Positions 1-7,571 of a stretch of 8,669 nt of DNA are shown in pieces; positions within the stretch are counted from its first letter, which is position 1, and each line of letters opens with the position of its first letter. Made by a program: the position numbers and the translations under genes. The DNA comes from an uncultured Prevotellaceae bacterium. GTDB lineage: Bacteria > Bacteroidota > Bacteroidia > Bacteroidales > Muribaculaceae. The notes beneath the pieces are model-generated. The model made no database searches, was not told where the DNA came from, and worked only from the letters and a program-made list of their open reading frames with translations. The DNA is taken from the NCBI GenBank assembly GCA_937898675.1, contig CALEJB010000019.1:1-8669 (forward strand), in the 5' to 3' direction.

Positions 1-109
1 ACTAAAAATCAATGGATTATAACGATAATTGCGATTTTTTAATGGACACCAATGAAGTTTAGTAAATGCCGACCGCACGATTAGCAGTTTTGAACAGCTC
101 TTTGAACTT

Positions 110-1993
110 GTGAGCGGTTCAAATATCATGTACATTCCATCTGGAACTTATGACATCATTGTGGAATTTGTAAAATATGGTTTACCACCCATCAATATGT
201 ATGTAGTCCGTGAGCAAGTTACAATTGACCATGACATGTCGTTAAATTTTGCACCTACCGAGGCAACAAACCACATCCACTTCCAGACACTCACAATCGA
301 TGGTGACCCGGTGTTTACGGGAAAATATGCCTTTGATGATAACGATAATCTGGTAGAATTGGAACCCGGCAATGTTGATGAGGTGTATTTTGAAAAAAGA
401 ATTGTTTGCTCGGGTGTCGGTTCAGTTGTTAATGTTAGTGGCAATTTTGGTATAGTTATTGAAGGTTCAAGCGGAGGTGGAGAGATGGCATCAGATGTTT
501 TCATCAATGACGTCAGTGACCGCTATTCATTCTATCAGTACCGCATTGTTATAGACAAAAATAACGACATCTACACTTCGGCCTATGAGGTAAATGGTGC
601 ATCAGGCGATGTCACTGCAACAAATGACCCTTCAAGGTTTGTGTTATATGAAGATTCGTTCTTGGACCAAAAGCGCCAAGGAGAAGAAATGTTCCTATCG
701 TTTACCGAACAAGCAATCCATATTCCTTCCAGCAATGGATACGGATGCAACATTGTGTTTAACGATCCTGTCACCGTTGGCCAATCATACAAGTTCTATC
801 TGAGTGCATCGGTTGAAGACAGCCCATCTGGATTTATGCCGATAATTGAGCCTGGCTTGAGCATCAAGACCATTGAAGTCATGCCATGGGGCGATGAGTG
901 GGAACAAATGTCGACAGTAATGGCTAGCATGCCGTTGACTGTTAGTGATGGAGAAGTTGTCTATACAAATAATGGCGTGGCGACACATGTTGATGTCAAT
1001 AATCCCAAGTTTGATTGCATTTTTGATGAGGAAGCGACAAAGAATACAGACATTAAGTACTATCCCCAATGGCCGGCGCATCCCGCATTTGCCTATTCTG
1101 TTGATAAGAAGAAAGACATCATTGGTAACAACTGCCCGTTGCTTGTGAGCAATCCTATGCAGTACTCTGCGTTTAGTTCACCGTTTGGTGGAGATCCATT
1201 TATTGACAAGCAATTCTGTTATAACTATATCGGCCGTTATGGTGAGACCAATCTTGAGGATGTTTCAGACACTCAAGTAAGTATTATGCTCAATGGTCAG
1301 GATTTCTATAATGGCACTGGTGTAGTTTATGCTGATTTTGATGCGTTGAATGGCATCGTTGACGCCACCTTCAATAATGAGTCAATAATTGTTGATGGAA
1401 TTGAAGGTTCAAACAAAACCAGCCTGCATTATAACACTGAGGGCGAAAGCTCAAATCCTCCAACAATGACTATGCTGCATTTCAAGGACAGTAAAGGTGA
1501 TATTACCGACCGCTTTGTCTCCGCAGAGGATGGTATTATTGAATTCAGCGCCGGTGACTTCAATCTTGTAGCTACCCCGAAGGGCTATTTTGCTTTCGAC
1601 CGCATTGCTCCTGCTTCGGTTGAGGTAAGCTATTCCCAGTATGGCGAGAATAATTGGAAGGAATTGGTCGTGGAAGAGGACTCTGAGAATTATTGGCCTG
1701 CAATGGGTTGGTTCTATTCTGGTTCACTCGCTGGAGTAAAAGGTCAATCTGCAATAGGTTGGTATGACCTCAAGGTTCGCCTGACTGATAGCGAAGGCAA
1801 CTGGCAAGAGCAGGTAATTAGCCCGGCATTCTATGTTGAAGAGTTGATTCCGACAGCTATCACCGAAGTTACACCCGATGCTGCTAATACTGATAACTCA
1901 ATTTACAACCTGAGTGGCCAGCGTGTATATGGTGAATTGGAATCGTTGCCTCGCGGCGTATATATTGTTGGTGGTAAAAAGGTTATAAGGTAA
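110..1993 (+). CDS. Unrecognised protein with a sorting-type C-terminal tail, probably N-terminally truncated
   Basis: This is a 627-aa protein that I cannot assign to a family. The only distinctive feature is the end (about residues 596-627), which reads IYNLSGQRV, then LPRGVYIVGGKKV. That tail type is common on exported Bacteroidales proteins and resembles C-terminal sorting or anchoring tails. The body is rich in D, N, G and aromatic residues and looks like beta-sandwich material. There is no signal peptide at the GTG start (110) or at the next candidate, ATG 128. The reading frame is open back to 56, after a TGA at 53-55, and residues encoded at 56-109 (NADRTISSFEQLFEL) read like normal protein. 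I therefore infer that the true N-terminus is lost or displaced. Codons are AT-rich (aat, gat, gtt, att), unlike the GC-ending codons of all downstream genes. The gene is closed by its own terminator. The coding call is secure; the start and function are not. Confidence 0.75.
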   Translation: MSGSNIMYIPSGTYDIIVEFVKYGLPPINMYVVREQVTIDHDMSLNFAPTEATNHIHFQTLTIDGDPVFTGKYAFDDNDNLVELEPGNVDEVYFEKRIVCSGVGSVVNVSGNFGIVIEGSSGGGEMASDVFINDVSDRYSFYQYRIVIDKNNDIYTSAYEVNGASGDVTATNDPSRFVLYEDSFLDQKRQGEEMFLSFTEQAIHIPSSNGYGCNIVFNDPVTVGQSYKFYLSASVEDSPSGFMPIIEPGLSIKTIEVMPWGDEWEQMSTVMASMPLTVSDGEVVYTNNGVATHVDVNNPKFDCIFDEEATKNTDIKYYPQWPAHPAFAYSVDKKKDIIGNNCPLLVSNPMQYSAFSSPFGGDPFIDKQFCYNYIGRYGETNLEDVSDTQVSIMLNGQDFYNGTGVVYADFDALNGIVDATFNNESIIVDGIEGSNKTSLHYNTEGESSNPPTMTMLHFKDSKGDITDRFVSAEDGIIEFSAGDFNLVATPKGYFAFDRIAPASVEVSYSQYGENNWKELVVEEDSENYWPAMGWFYSGSLAGVKGQSAIGWYDLKVRLTDSEGNWQEQVISPAFYVEELIPTAITEVTPDAANTDNSIYNLSGQRVYGELESLPRGVYIVGGKKVIR

Positions 1994-2016
1994 TCTCCAT
2001 TCTAATAAAATAATGT

Positions 2017-2052
2017 CGGGTGCGAACCTTGTGGTTCGCATCCGTTTTTTTT
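2017..2052 (+). terminator. Intrinsic terminator after the first gene
   Basis: A 12-bp stem pairs 2017-2028 with 2033-2044, with a single G-U wobble and a four-base TTGT loop. It is followed directly by eight T residues (2045-2052). It begins 24 nt after the stop codon at 1991-1993 and separates the AT-rich first gene from the GC-rich block downstream. Confidence 0.93.
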
Positions 2053-2140
2053 GACATTTATTCTTTGTGCAAGCGTTTGTGCGTTTTTGGATTCATAAAT
2101 ATTCATTTTGATTTTTTCTCAAAATATTATCCTCAAGCAT

Positions 2141-2171
2141 TTTTTATTTTGGGAAATTATTTGTTACTTTG
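2141..2171 (+). promoter_or_regulatory. Probable Bacteroidetes-type promoter of the dockerin gene block
   Basis: TTACTTTG at 2164-2171, followed by C, matches the Bacteroidetes -7 consensus TAnnTTTG at all but one position. The -33 element is weaker: TTTT at 2141-2144 lies at the expected distance, about 19 nt upstream, while a perfect TTTG at 2148-2151 is too close. The surrounding DNA (2090-2230) is very AT-rich. Transcription would start near 2178 and leave a leader of about 50 nt before ATG 2231. No Shine-Dalgarno is visible in that leader, which is normal for this phylum. This is motif-based inference only. Confidence 0.55.
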
Positions 2172-2230
2172 CTTAATTTATTGAAGTGTGTTTTGTGAAA
2201 ATCATATTAATTTTTAATAATTGACTGTAT

Positions 2231-3625
2231 ATGAAGAAATTACTACTCTCAATCTCATTAATCGCAATGGCGGTTATGAATGTGTGGGCGGTGACCGACG
2301 GCGTGAACTATGAAACGGTGAACGGCATCGACATCGTAAATGTGTGGATTCAGGACCGCGCGCACACTCCCGAAGTGTGGTCGGAGCAACCCTACAACAA
2401 CACCAGCGCGCGCACCTCGGTGCTTTCTAACGGCTACATCTACATCGCGCGCACCAATGCCATCTCTATCATCCAGGGCACCGATACCCTAGCCCAGAGC
2501 GTTGTTTACAAACTCGACGCCGCCACGGGCAACATGGTCAAGGAACTGCCCTTGACGCTCAACGGCGAGATTTATGGCACCACGACGCTCAACGCCAACA
2601 GCGTGGGTGCCGACAACTTTGGGCACATCTACCTAGCTCCCTACACCAGTGAGCTGGCCACGATACAGCCCGTGTACTTGCTCGACACCGAGACCGGTGA
2701 ACTCACTCTGGTAGCCAACCTCGAGAAGGGTGACGTGATTGCCCGCTGCGACTACATCGACGTGATGGGCGACCTCACGCGCGAGGAGGCACAGTGCAAC
2801 ATCATGACGGTGGGTGCCAGCGTGGCAACCATCTACCGCTGGCACTGCGAGCAGGGCGACGACTACTGGGAAGGCGGCTTTGAGGGCGACACCTACCTCG
2901 ACATCCTGGATTTCTATCCCGAGACGGTGACCCAGTGGGGTTTCGGTCCCGTGGTTAAGATGGTCCTGGGCGAGGGCGAGGAAGACCGCTACAGCGGCGA
3001 GCTGTTCTACATCGACGGCTTCACCGCATCGCCCATTCTGTACGACGTGACGGGCACCATGGTCGACAACTTTGAGGAGGTTGACCCCGCGTTCTATCCC
3101 ATGGACGTGGGCGCCAACGGCGTGTGCGAGTTCACGCTCGACGGCCGCAACTTCATTGTTTACACCGTGGCACAGTACACCGGTGTTGACGAGAAGACGA
3201 TGCTCAACCGCGCCTGCCAGGTTTACATCTGCGAGCTGGGCGAGGGCATGACCCTGGGCGGCATGCAGCGCTACTGGATGGTCCCCGACGAGCTGGGCAC
3301 CGTGAGCGACGGCGGCACCCGCGTCGAGAGCATGAATGTTGAGTATGGCACCGATGCCCAGGGCAACGAGGAGGTGACGCTTTACATCTTCAAGTGCTAC
3401 AACGGCATGGCTGTTTACAAGATTGGCACTAACGTCAAGGGCGGCGACGTGCCCGAACCCATCAAGGGCGACGTGAATGGCGACAACGAGATTAACATTG
3501 GTGATGTGAACGCTGTGATTGACCTGATCTTGAGCGGCGGCTCCAACCCCGCTGCCGACGTGAACGGCGACGGCGAGGTGAACATTGCCGACGTGAACGC
3601 TGTCATCGACATCATCCTGAAGTAA
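2231..3625 (+). CDS. Secreted dockerin protein, paralog 1 (possible beta-propeller body)
   Basis: The protein has 464 aa. Residues 1-20 form a signal peptide: MKK, a hydrophobic core, and likely signal peptidase I cleavage after VWA. There is no lipobox cysteine. The mature protein starts VTDG, then YETVNG. The body (about 21-405) holds repeated beta-strand-like segments such as NGYIYIAR, FGHIYLAP and ELFYIDGF; this suggests a propeller-like fold, which is inference. No catalytic motif is evident. Residues 414-464 are a dockerin with two calcium-loop repeats, DVNGDNEINIGD and DVNGDGEVNIAD, with D/N at loop positions 1, 3, 5, 9 and 12, each followed by a VNAVID helix. The gene is homologous end to end with the next one, shares a 41-nt identical stretch with it, and is probably first in a transcript of four genes. 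A role in a cell-surface or extracellular assembly is plausible; its ligand or substrate is unknown. Confidence 0.93.
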   Translation: MKKLLLSISLIAMAVMNVWAVTDGVNYETVNGIDIVNVWIQDRAHTPEVWSEQPYNNTSARTSVLSNGYIYIARTNAISIIQGTDTLAQSVVYKLDAATGNMVKELPLTLNGEIYGTTTLNANSVGADNFGHIYLAPYTSELATIQPVYLLDTETGELTLVANLEKGDVIARCDYIDVMGDLTREEAQCNIMTVGASVATIYRWHCEQGDDYWEGGFEGDTYLDILDFYPETVTQWGFGPVVKMVLGEGEEDRYSGELFYIDGFTASPILYDVTGTMVDNFEEVDPAFYPMDVGANGVCEFTLDGRNFIVYTVAQYTGVDEKTMLNRACQVYICELGEGMTLGGMQRYWMVPDELGTVSDGGTRVESMNVEYGTDAQGNEEVTLYIFKCYNGMAVYKIGTNVKGGDVPEPIKGDVNGDNEINIGDVNAVIDLILSGGSNPAADVNGDGEVNIADVNAVIDIILK

Positions 3626-3642
3626 TATCAGACCAATTTTAG

Positions 3643-3714
3643 TCAAGAGTTAGGAGTTAGGGGTGAGGAGTTGGGGTTTGACAACACTCCTCGGGCCTTG
3701 CTTCTAACTCTTGA
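3643..3714. repeat. Nested palindrome in the gap between the paralogs
   Basis: The outer arms at 3643-3656 and 3701-3714 are complementary at 13 of 14 positions (left arm TCAAGAGTTAGGAG). A perfect inner 7-bp pair joins 3665-3671 with 3686-3692 (GAGGAGT/ACTCCTC). The left half is also a degenerate tandem of GAGTTAGG-like units (about 3647-3676). There is no T-tract after the right arm, so it is not a standard terminator. It could be a dispersed repeat or a folded mRNA element between the two genes. Confidence 0.7.
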
Positions 3715-3760
3715 TTTATTAGACAGATTCATAATAACTGACACAACAATAGACATGACA

Positions 3761-5146
3761 ATGAAAAAGATTTTACTCGCACTCATCACCGTGGCTGCCG
3801 CAAGCTTGAGCGCTGCGGCAGTGACCGACGGACAGACCTATGCCGAGGTCAACGGCCTCAAGATTGTCAACCAGTGGATTTTTGACCGCGTGCACTGCAT
3901 CAACGACTATACCGCTAGCCCCATCTGCAGCCAGCGCGCCCGCACCGCTACCATGGACCAGGGTATCGTGTATGTGGCGCGCAGCGAGGAGCGCACCATC
4001 ATTGTCGGCAACGACACTGTGGCACAGTCGGTTATCCACCGCTTTAGTGCCAAGGACGGCAGCGAACTTGAGGACCTGCCGCTGACGCTCGACGGCGCGC
4101 CTTACAGCCGTTTCCTGGGGGCCGCCAGCATCGGCGTGGACAGCTTCCACCACATCTGGGTGGCTCCCATGACCAGCAACCTGCAGCAGTTGGTGCCCGT
4201 GTACATGGTTAACACCGAGACGGGCGAACTCACGCTCATCGTCGAGATGGACAAGGGCGACGCGCCCCAGCGCACCGACTATGTGGACGTGATGGGCGAC
4301 CTCACGCTCGAGGAGGCCGAGTGCAATGTGATGACTGTGGCAGGCTCGGGCGCCGACCCGGGTTTCCCCACGCTGTATCGCATGCACGCCGACCAGGGCG
4401 GCGAGTGGGAAGGCGGCTTTGACGGCGACACCTACATGGACGTCATCAACTTCTATCCCGAGACCAAGACGGGCTTCTCGCTGGCGCCGGTCATCAAGAT
4501 GATTGAGGGCAGCGACGACGAATCGCGCTACAGCGCCGAGATGTTCTACATCGACTGCTTTGACACAGCCCCCGTCATCTACGACATCTCGGGCTCGGTC
4601 ATCGATTCCTTTGAGGACACCGACCCCGCCTTGCAGCCCCAGCACATACCCAATGGCTGCATCGAGTTCCACATCGACAACCGCAACTTCCTCACCTATG
4701 TCATCGCCGACATGAACGGCAACGGACACGGCTGCCAGGCCAACATCTGCGAACTGGGCGAGGGCATGTCGATGGGCGGCATGACCAAGTACTGGCAGAT
4801 TCCTGCCGACAGCGTGGGCAAGGTCAACGACAGCGGCCTGCGCGTGCATAGTTTTGCTGTGGAGTATGGCACCGATGCCCAGGGCAACGAGGAGGTGACG
4901 CTGTTCTCCTTCAAGGCCTACAACGGCATGGCGGTCTATAAAATCGGCAAGAACGTGGGCGGCGGCGACGTGCCCGACCCCGTCAAGGGCGACGTGAACG
5001 GCGACGGCGAGGTCAATATTGGCGATGTGAACGCTGTGATTGACTTGATTCTGAGCGGCGCTTCAGGCCCCGCTGCCGATGTGAACGGTGACGGCGAGGT
5101 GAATATTGCCGACGTGAATGCTGTCATCGACATCATCCTGAAGTAA
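3761..5146 (+). CDS. Secreted dockerin protein, paralog 2 (possible beta-propeller body)
   Basis: The protein has 461 aa from ATG 3761. The frame is open further upstream (ATG at 3671 and 3755), but 3761 places MKK at the front of a clean signal peptide (residues 1-20, cleavage after SAAA) and matches the paralog upstream, including VTDG at mature residues 21-24. An upstream start would also fall inside the palindrome at 3643-3714. Shared landmarks with paralog 1 include VNG near the mature N-terminus, DVMGDLT, FYPET, ICELGEGM, GNEEVTL and YNGMAVYKIG. The body looks like beta-propeller strands (inference), with no recognisable active site. The dockerin spans 411-461, with repeats DVNGDGEVNIGD and DVNGDGEVNIAD. 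No promoter motif is visible in the 135-nt gap, so it is probably co-transcribed with the gene before it. It arose by tandem duplication. Function unknown. Confidence 0.93.
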   Translation: MKKILLALITVAAASLSAAAVTDGQTYAEVNGLKIVNQWIFDRVHCINDYTASPICSQRARTATMDQGIVYVARSEERTIIVGNDTVAQSVIHRFSAKDGSELEDLPLTLDGAPYSRFLGAASIGVDSFHHIWVAPMTSNLQQLVPVYMVNTETGELTLIVEMDKGDAPQRTDYVDVMGDLTLEEAECNVMTVAGSGADPGFPTLYRMHADQGGEWEGGFDGDTYMDVINFYPETKTGFSLAPVIKMIEGSDDESRYSAEMFYIDCFDTAPVIYDISGSVIDSFEDTDPALQPQHIPNGCIEFHIDNRNFLTYVIADMNGNGHGCQANICELGEGMSMGGMTKYWQIPADSVGKVNDSGLRVHSFAVEYGTDAQGNEEVTLFSFKAYNGMAVYKIGKNVGGGDVPDPVKGDVNGDGEVNIGDVNAVIDLILSGASGPAADVNGDGEVNIADVNAVIDIILK

Positions 5147-5185
5147 CATTACAAATACCCTTGCAGGGTGATAAATCAGAGTGTT

Positions 5186-7555
5186 ATGAAACGATTTTTC
5201 ATCATTTTTGCCCTTGCGGCACTGCTGGGCGTGTCGGCGGCGTCGGCGCGCGACCAGTGGACCATTGGCGACAAGAAATATGACGTGGACACGCTCATCT
5301 TCCCCCACCTGGTGGGACCGGGCGTCACCAGCGCCAAGTTTGACATCCCCGACCTGCCGCTCAAGGTGAGCGTGCTGGAGATGGACCTCACCAACCCTTA
5401 CATTGTCATGGAGACCTGCCTGGGCAGCGACAAGTCGGTGGGCAGTGAGACGCCTGTCAACATGGTGACCCGCAACACGCGCCCTGGCCACGAGGTGGTG
5501 GCCGCCACCAATGGCGACTTCTACATGACCTCACCCACCAACGAGGTGGGCTTGCCGGTGAGCGGGCAGATTCGCAACGGCGAACTGGTGCTCAGCAGCC
5601 ACAACCGCGCCTGCCTGGTGCTTGACGAGAACCATCACCCGTTCATCGACCGCCTCACCTTTGCGGGCCGCGTGACCTGCGGCGAGACAACGTTTGCCCT
5701 GAATCTGGTGAACCGCATGCGCAAGGGCTATGAGGACATCGCCGCCAACCAGTCCATCCTGTTCACCCGCAGTTACGGCCCCACCACCTACGAGGGCACG
5801 GGCGGCAAGATGGTGCTGCTGCGTCCCGCCGCTGGCGACTTTGCCTGGCTGGCCAACGGCAGCGAGCAATGTGTGGTGGAGAGCGTGTTTGACGCCGACG
5901 GCACCAACCATGCCATCCCCGACGGGCAGGCCATACTGTGGCTCAAGGGTAACTATGCAACCAAGTATGCCGACGCCCTGGCGCCCGGCAGCGAACTCAC
6001 CATCGACTTTACGCAGACGCTCAACAACGGCCCCAAGGACATCGTGCTGGACCAGCTCATTGGCGGCAGCGACCACATCATCATGCAGGACGGCGTGTAC
6101 AAGGAAGCGTGGGACGAGCGTCATCCGCGCACGGCTATTGGTCTGAATGCCGACAGCACCCACCTCATCTTCATCGTCATCGACGGGCGCTACCTCGAGT
6201 CGTTGGGCACAACGCTCAAGGAGATGGTGGGCATCTTTGAGGCCCTGGGCGCTGTCACCGCTGTCAACCTCGACGGCGGCGGCTCGTCGTGCATGGTGGT
6301 CAATGGCGAGGTCATCAACCATCCCAGCGACGGCCCCGTGCGCGCCGTGGGCAACGGATGCCTGCTGGTGTCCACCGCCCCCGAGGACGAGGTCATAGGC
6401 ATCATCAGTTACGAGCCGCGCTGCTACAACATCTCCATCTCGGCCACCACCACATTTGACGTGTGGGGCTACAACCAGTATGGCGTGCTCAAGACCCGCG
6501 ACCTGCAGGGATGCACCTTCTCGTGCGACCCCCAGGTGGGCACATTTGACGCCGACGGCGTGTTCCGCGCCTCGGCCACGCCCGCCCAGGGCAACCTGTA
6601 TGTCACCTACGGCGACGTCACCGCCACCCAGCATGTCACCATCATGCCCAGCAACTGGGTGCTCGAGAGCGACAGCGTGGTGGTGGACCAGTTCCACCCT
6701 TACAGCATCGTCATCAACGGCATCAGCGGCTACAGCATGGACCGCGTGGACCCTTCGGTAGTGGACTGGACCTCCATCAACGAGGGCGTGTGCATGGTGG
6801 ATGAGCAGGGACTCATCACCGCTGTGGCCGACGGCCGCACCTTTATCACCAGCGACAGCGAGGGATTGCAGGACTCGCTGCTCGTGAGTGTGGAGATGCC
6901 CCTCAAGCGCATCACCACTGTGGAGAACGCCCCCATCGACCCCGCTACTTGGACCGTCACCCAGAGCGGCGGCACCGCTCGCACCGTCACCGCATTGGAC
7001 AACGGCTTGCAGATTGACTTCACCGGCGCCTCGTCGCGCAACCCCTACATCAAGGTGGCCAAGCAGGTGCGCATGTGGAGCATCCCCGACACACTGCGCC
7101 TGCGCGTGGAGCCGGGCAACCTGCCCATCAAGTCGGTCAAGGTGCTGGTCGAGAACGCCGTGGGCGAGCGCACCACCGTGGAGCGTGCCTTCCCCGAGGG
7201 CATCGAGGGCCAGTACACCATCGACATCCCCGCCAGCGAGGTGTGCAACGCGCTGGACATGGGCAGTTTCCCCCTGCACCTGGTGTATTATTATTTCACC
7301 TATTCTTCGCCTGTATCGGGTGAGCAGTACAGCCTGCGCATCCCCGGCATGGAATTGGTGTATGCCGGCATCCCCCCCGAGGAGCGCCCCGCCACTGGCG
7401 ACGTGAACAGCGACGGCGAGGTCAACATCGGCGATGTGAATGCCGTTATCGATGCCATCCTCGTGGGCACTATGCTGCCCATGGCCGATGTCAATGGCGA
7501 CGGTGAGGTCAATATTGCTGATGTTAATGCGGTAATTGACTTGATTTTGAGATAA
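5186..7555 (+). CDS. Secreted phosphodiester glycosidase (NAGPA/DUF2233 family) with Ig-like regions and dockerin
   Basis: The protein has 789 aa. ATG 5186 is preferred over GTG 5168 because it starts the signal peptide directly (MKRFF, hydrophobic core, cleavage after ASA at residue 21). Residues about 85-398 match the NAGPA-type phosphodiester glycosidase family: NGDFYM (109-114), HPRTAIG (313-319), IDGR (332-335), NLDGGGSS (361-368), then NHPSDGPVRAVGNG. Relatives release sugars linked through a phosphodiester, as in the mammalian mannose-6-phosphate uncovering enzyme; the bacterial substrate here is unknown. Residues 405-487 and 492-570 look like Ig-like (BIG-type) sandwiches, and 572-733 looks like a carbohydrate-binding-type sandwich (inferred from strand pattern). 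Residues 739-789 are a dockerin (DVNSDGEVNIGD, DVNGDGEVNIAD). It lies 39 nt after paralog 2, so co-transcription is likely. The last repeat uses AT-rich codons unlike the rest of the gene. It probably works outside the cell or at its surface. Confidence 0.92.
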   Translation: MKRFFIIFALAALLGVSAASARDQWTIGDKKYDVDTLIFPHLVGPGVTSAKFDIPDLPLKVSVLEMDLTNPYIVMETCLGSDKSVGSETPVNMVTRNTRPGHEVVAATNGDFYMTSPTNEVGLPVSGQIRNGELVLSSHNRACLVLDENHHPFIDRLTFAGRVTCGETTFALNLVNRMRKGYEDIAANQSILFTRSYGPTTYEGTGGKMVLLRPAAGDFAWLANGSEQCVVESVFDADGTNHAIPDGQAILWLKGNYATKYADALAPGSELTIDFTQTLNNGPKDIVLDQLIGGSDHIIMQDGVYKEAWDERHPRTAIGLNADSTHLIFIVIDGRYLESLGTTLKEMVGIFEALGAVTAVNLDGGGSSCMVVNGEVINHPSDGPVRAVGNGCLLVSTAPEDEVIGIISYEPRCYNISISATTTFDVWGYNQYGVLKTRDLQGCTFSCDPQVGTFDADGVFRASATPAQGNLYVTYGDVTATQHVTIMPSNWVLESDSVVVDQFHPYSIVINGISGYSMDRVDPSVVDWTSINEGVCMVDEQGLITAVADGRTFITSDSEGLQDSLLVSVEMPLKRITTVENAPIDPATWTVTQSGGTARTVTALDNGLQIDFTGASSRNPYIKVAKQVRMWSIPDTLRLRVEPGNLPIKSVKVLVENAVGERTTVERAFPEGIEGQYTIDIPASEVCNALDMGSFPLHLVYYYFTYSSPVSGEQYSLRIPGMELVYAGIPPEERPATGDVNSDGEVNIGDVNAVIDAILVGTMLPMADVNGDGEVNIADVNAVIDLILR

Positions 7556-7571
7556 TTATATATTTTACGCT

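Noticed and set aside
3671..3760. Upstream start (ATG 3671) for paralog 2
   Set aside because: It would add 30 residues before an intact signal peptide, and the start would lie within a palindrome. The start at 3761 matches the sister gene.
2633..4849. Two long minus-strand open frames (2633-3646 and 3773-4849) antisense to the paralogs
   Set aside because: Both give H-, V- and A-rich products with no motifs, and they mirror the codon bias of the duplicated plus-strand genes. Their similarity to each other follows from the paralogy.
5157..5169. Small palindrome ACCCT-TGC-AGGGT and a purine-rich stretch before the glycosidase gene
   Set aside because: Only 5 bp of stem with a three-base loop and no T-tract. 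The purine stretch is too far from ATG 5186 for a ribosome binding site.
5531..7279. 582-codon open frame on the minus strand inside the glycosidase gene
   Set aside because: Its product is dominated by A, G, V, H and D without domain motifs. It is the expected shadow of a GC-rich gene with strong codon bias; the plus strand holds clear family motifs.
7546..7566. Possible promoter for cutC (TTTG at 7546 and TATATTTT at 7559)
   Set aside because: The spacing of 9 nt is far shorter than the usual 19-21 nt, and the -7 element lacks its final G.
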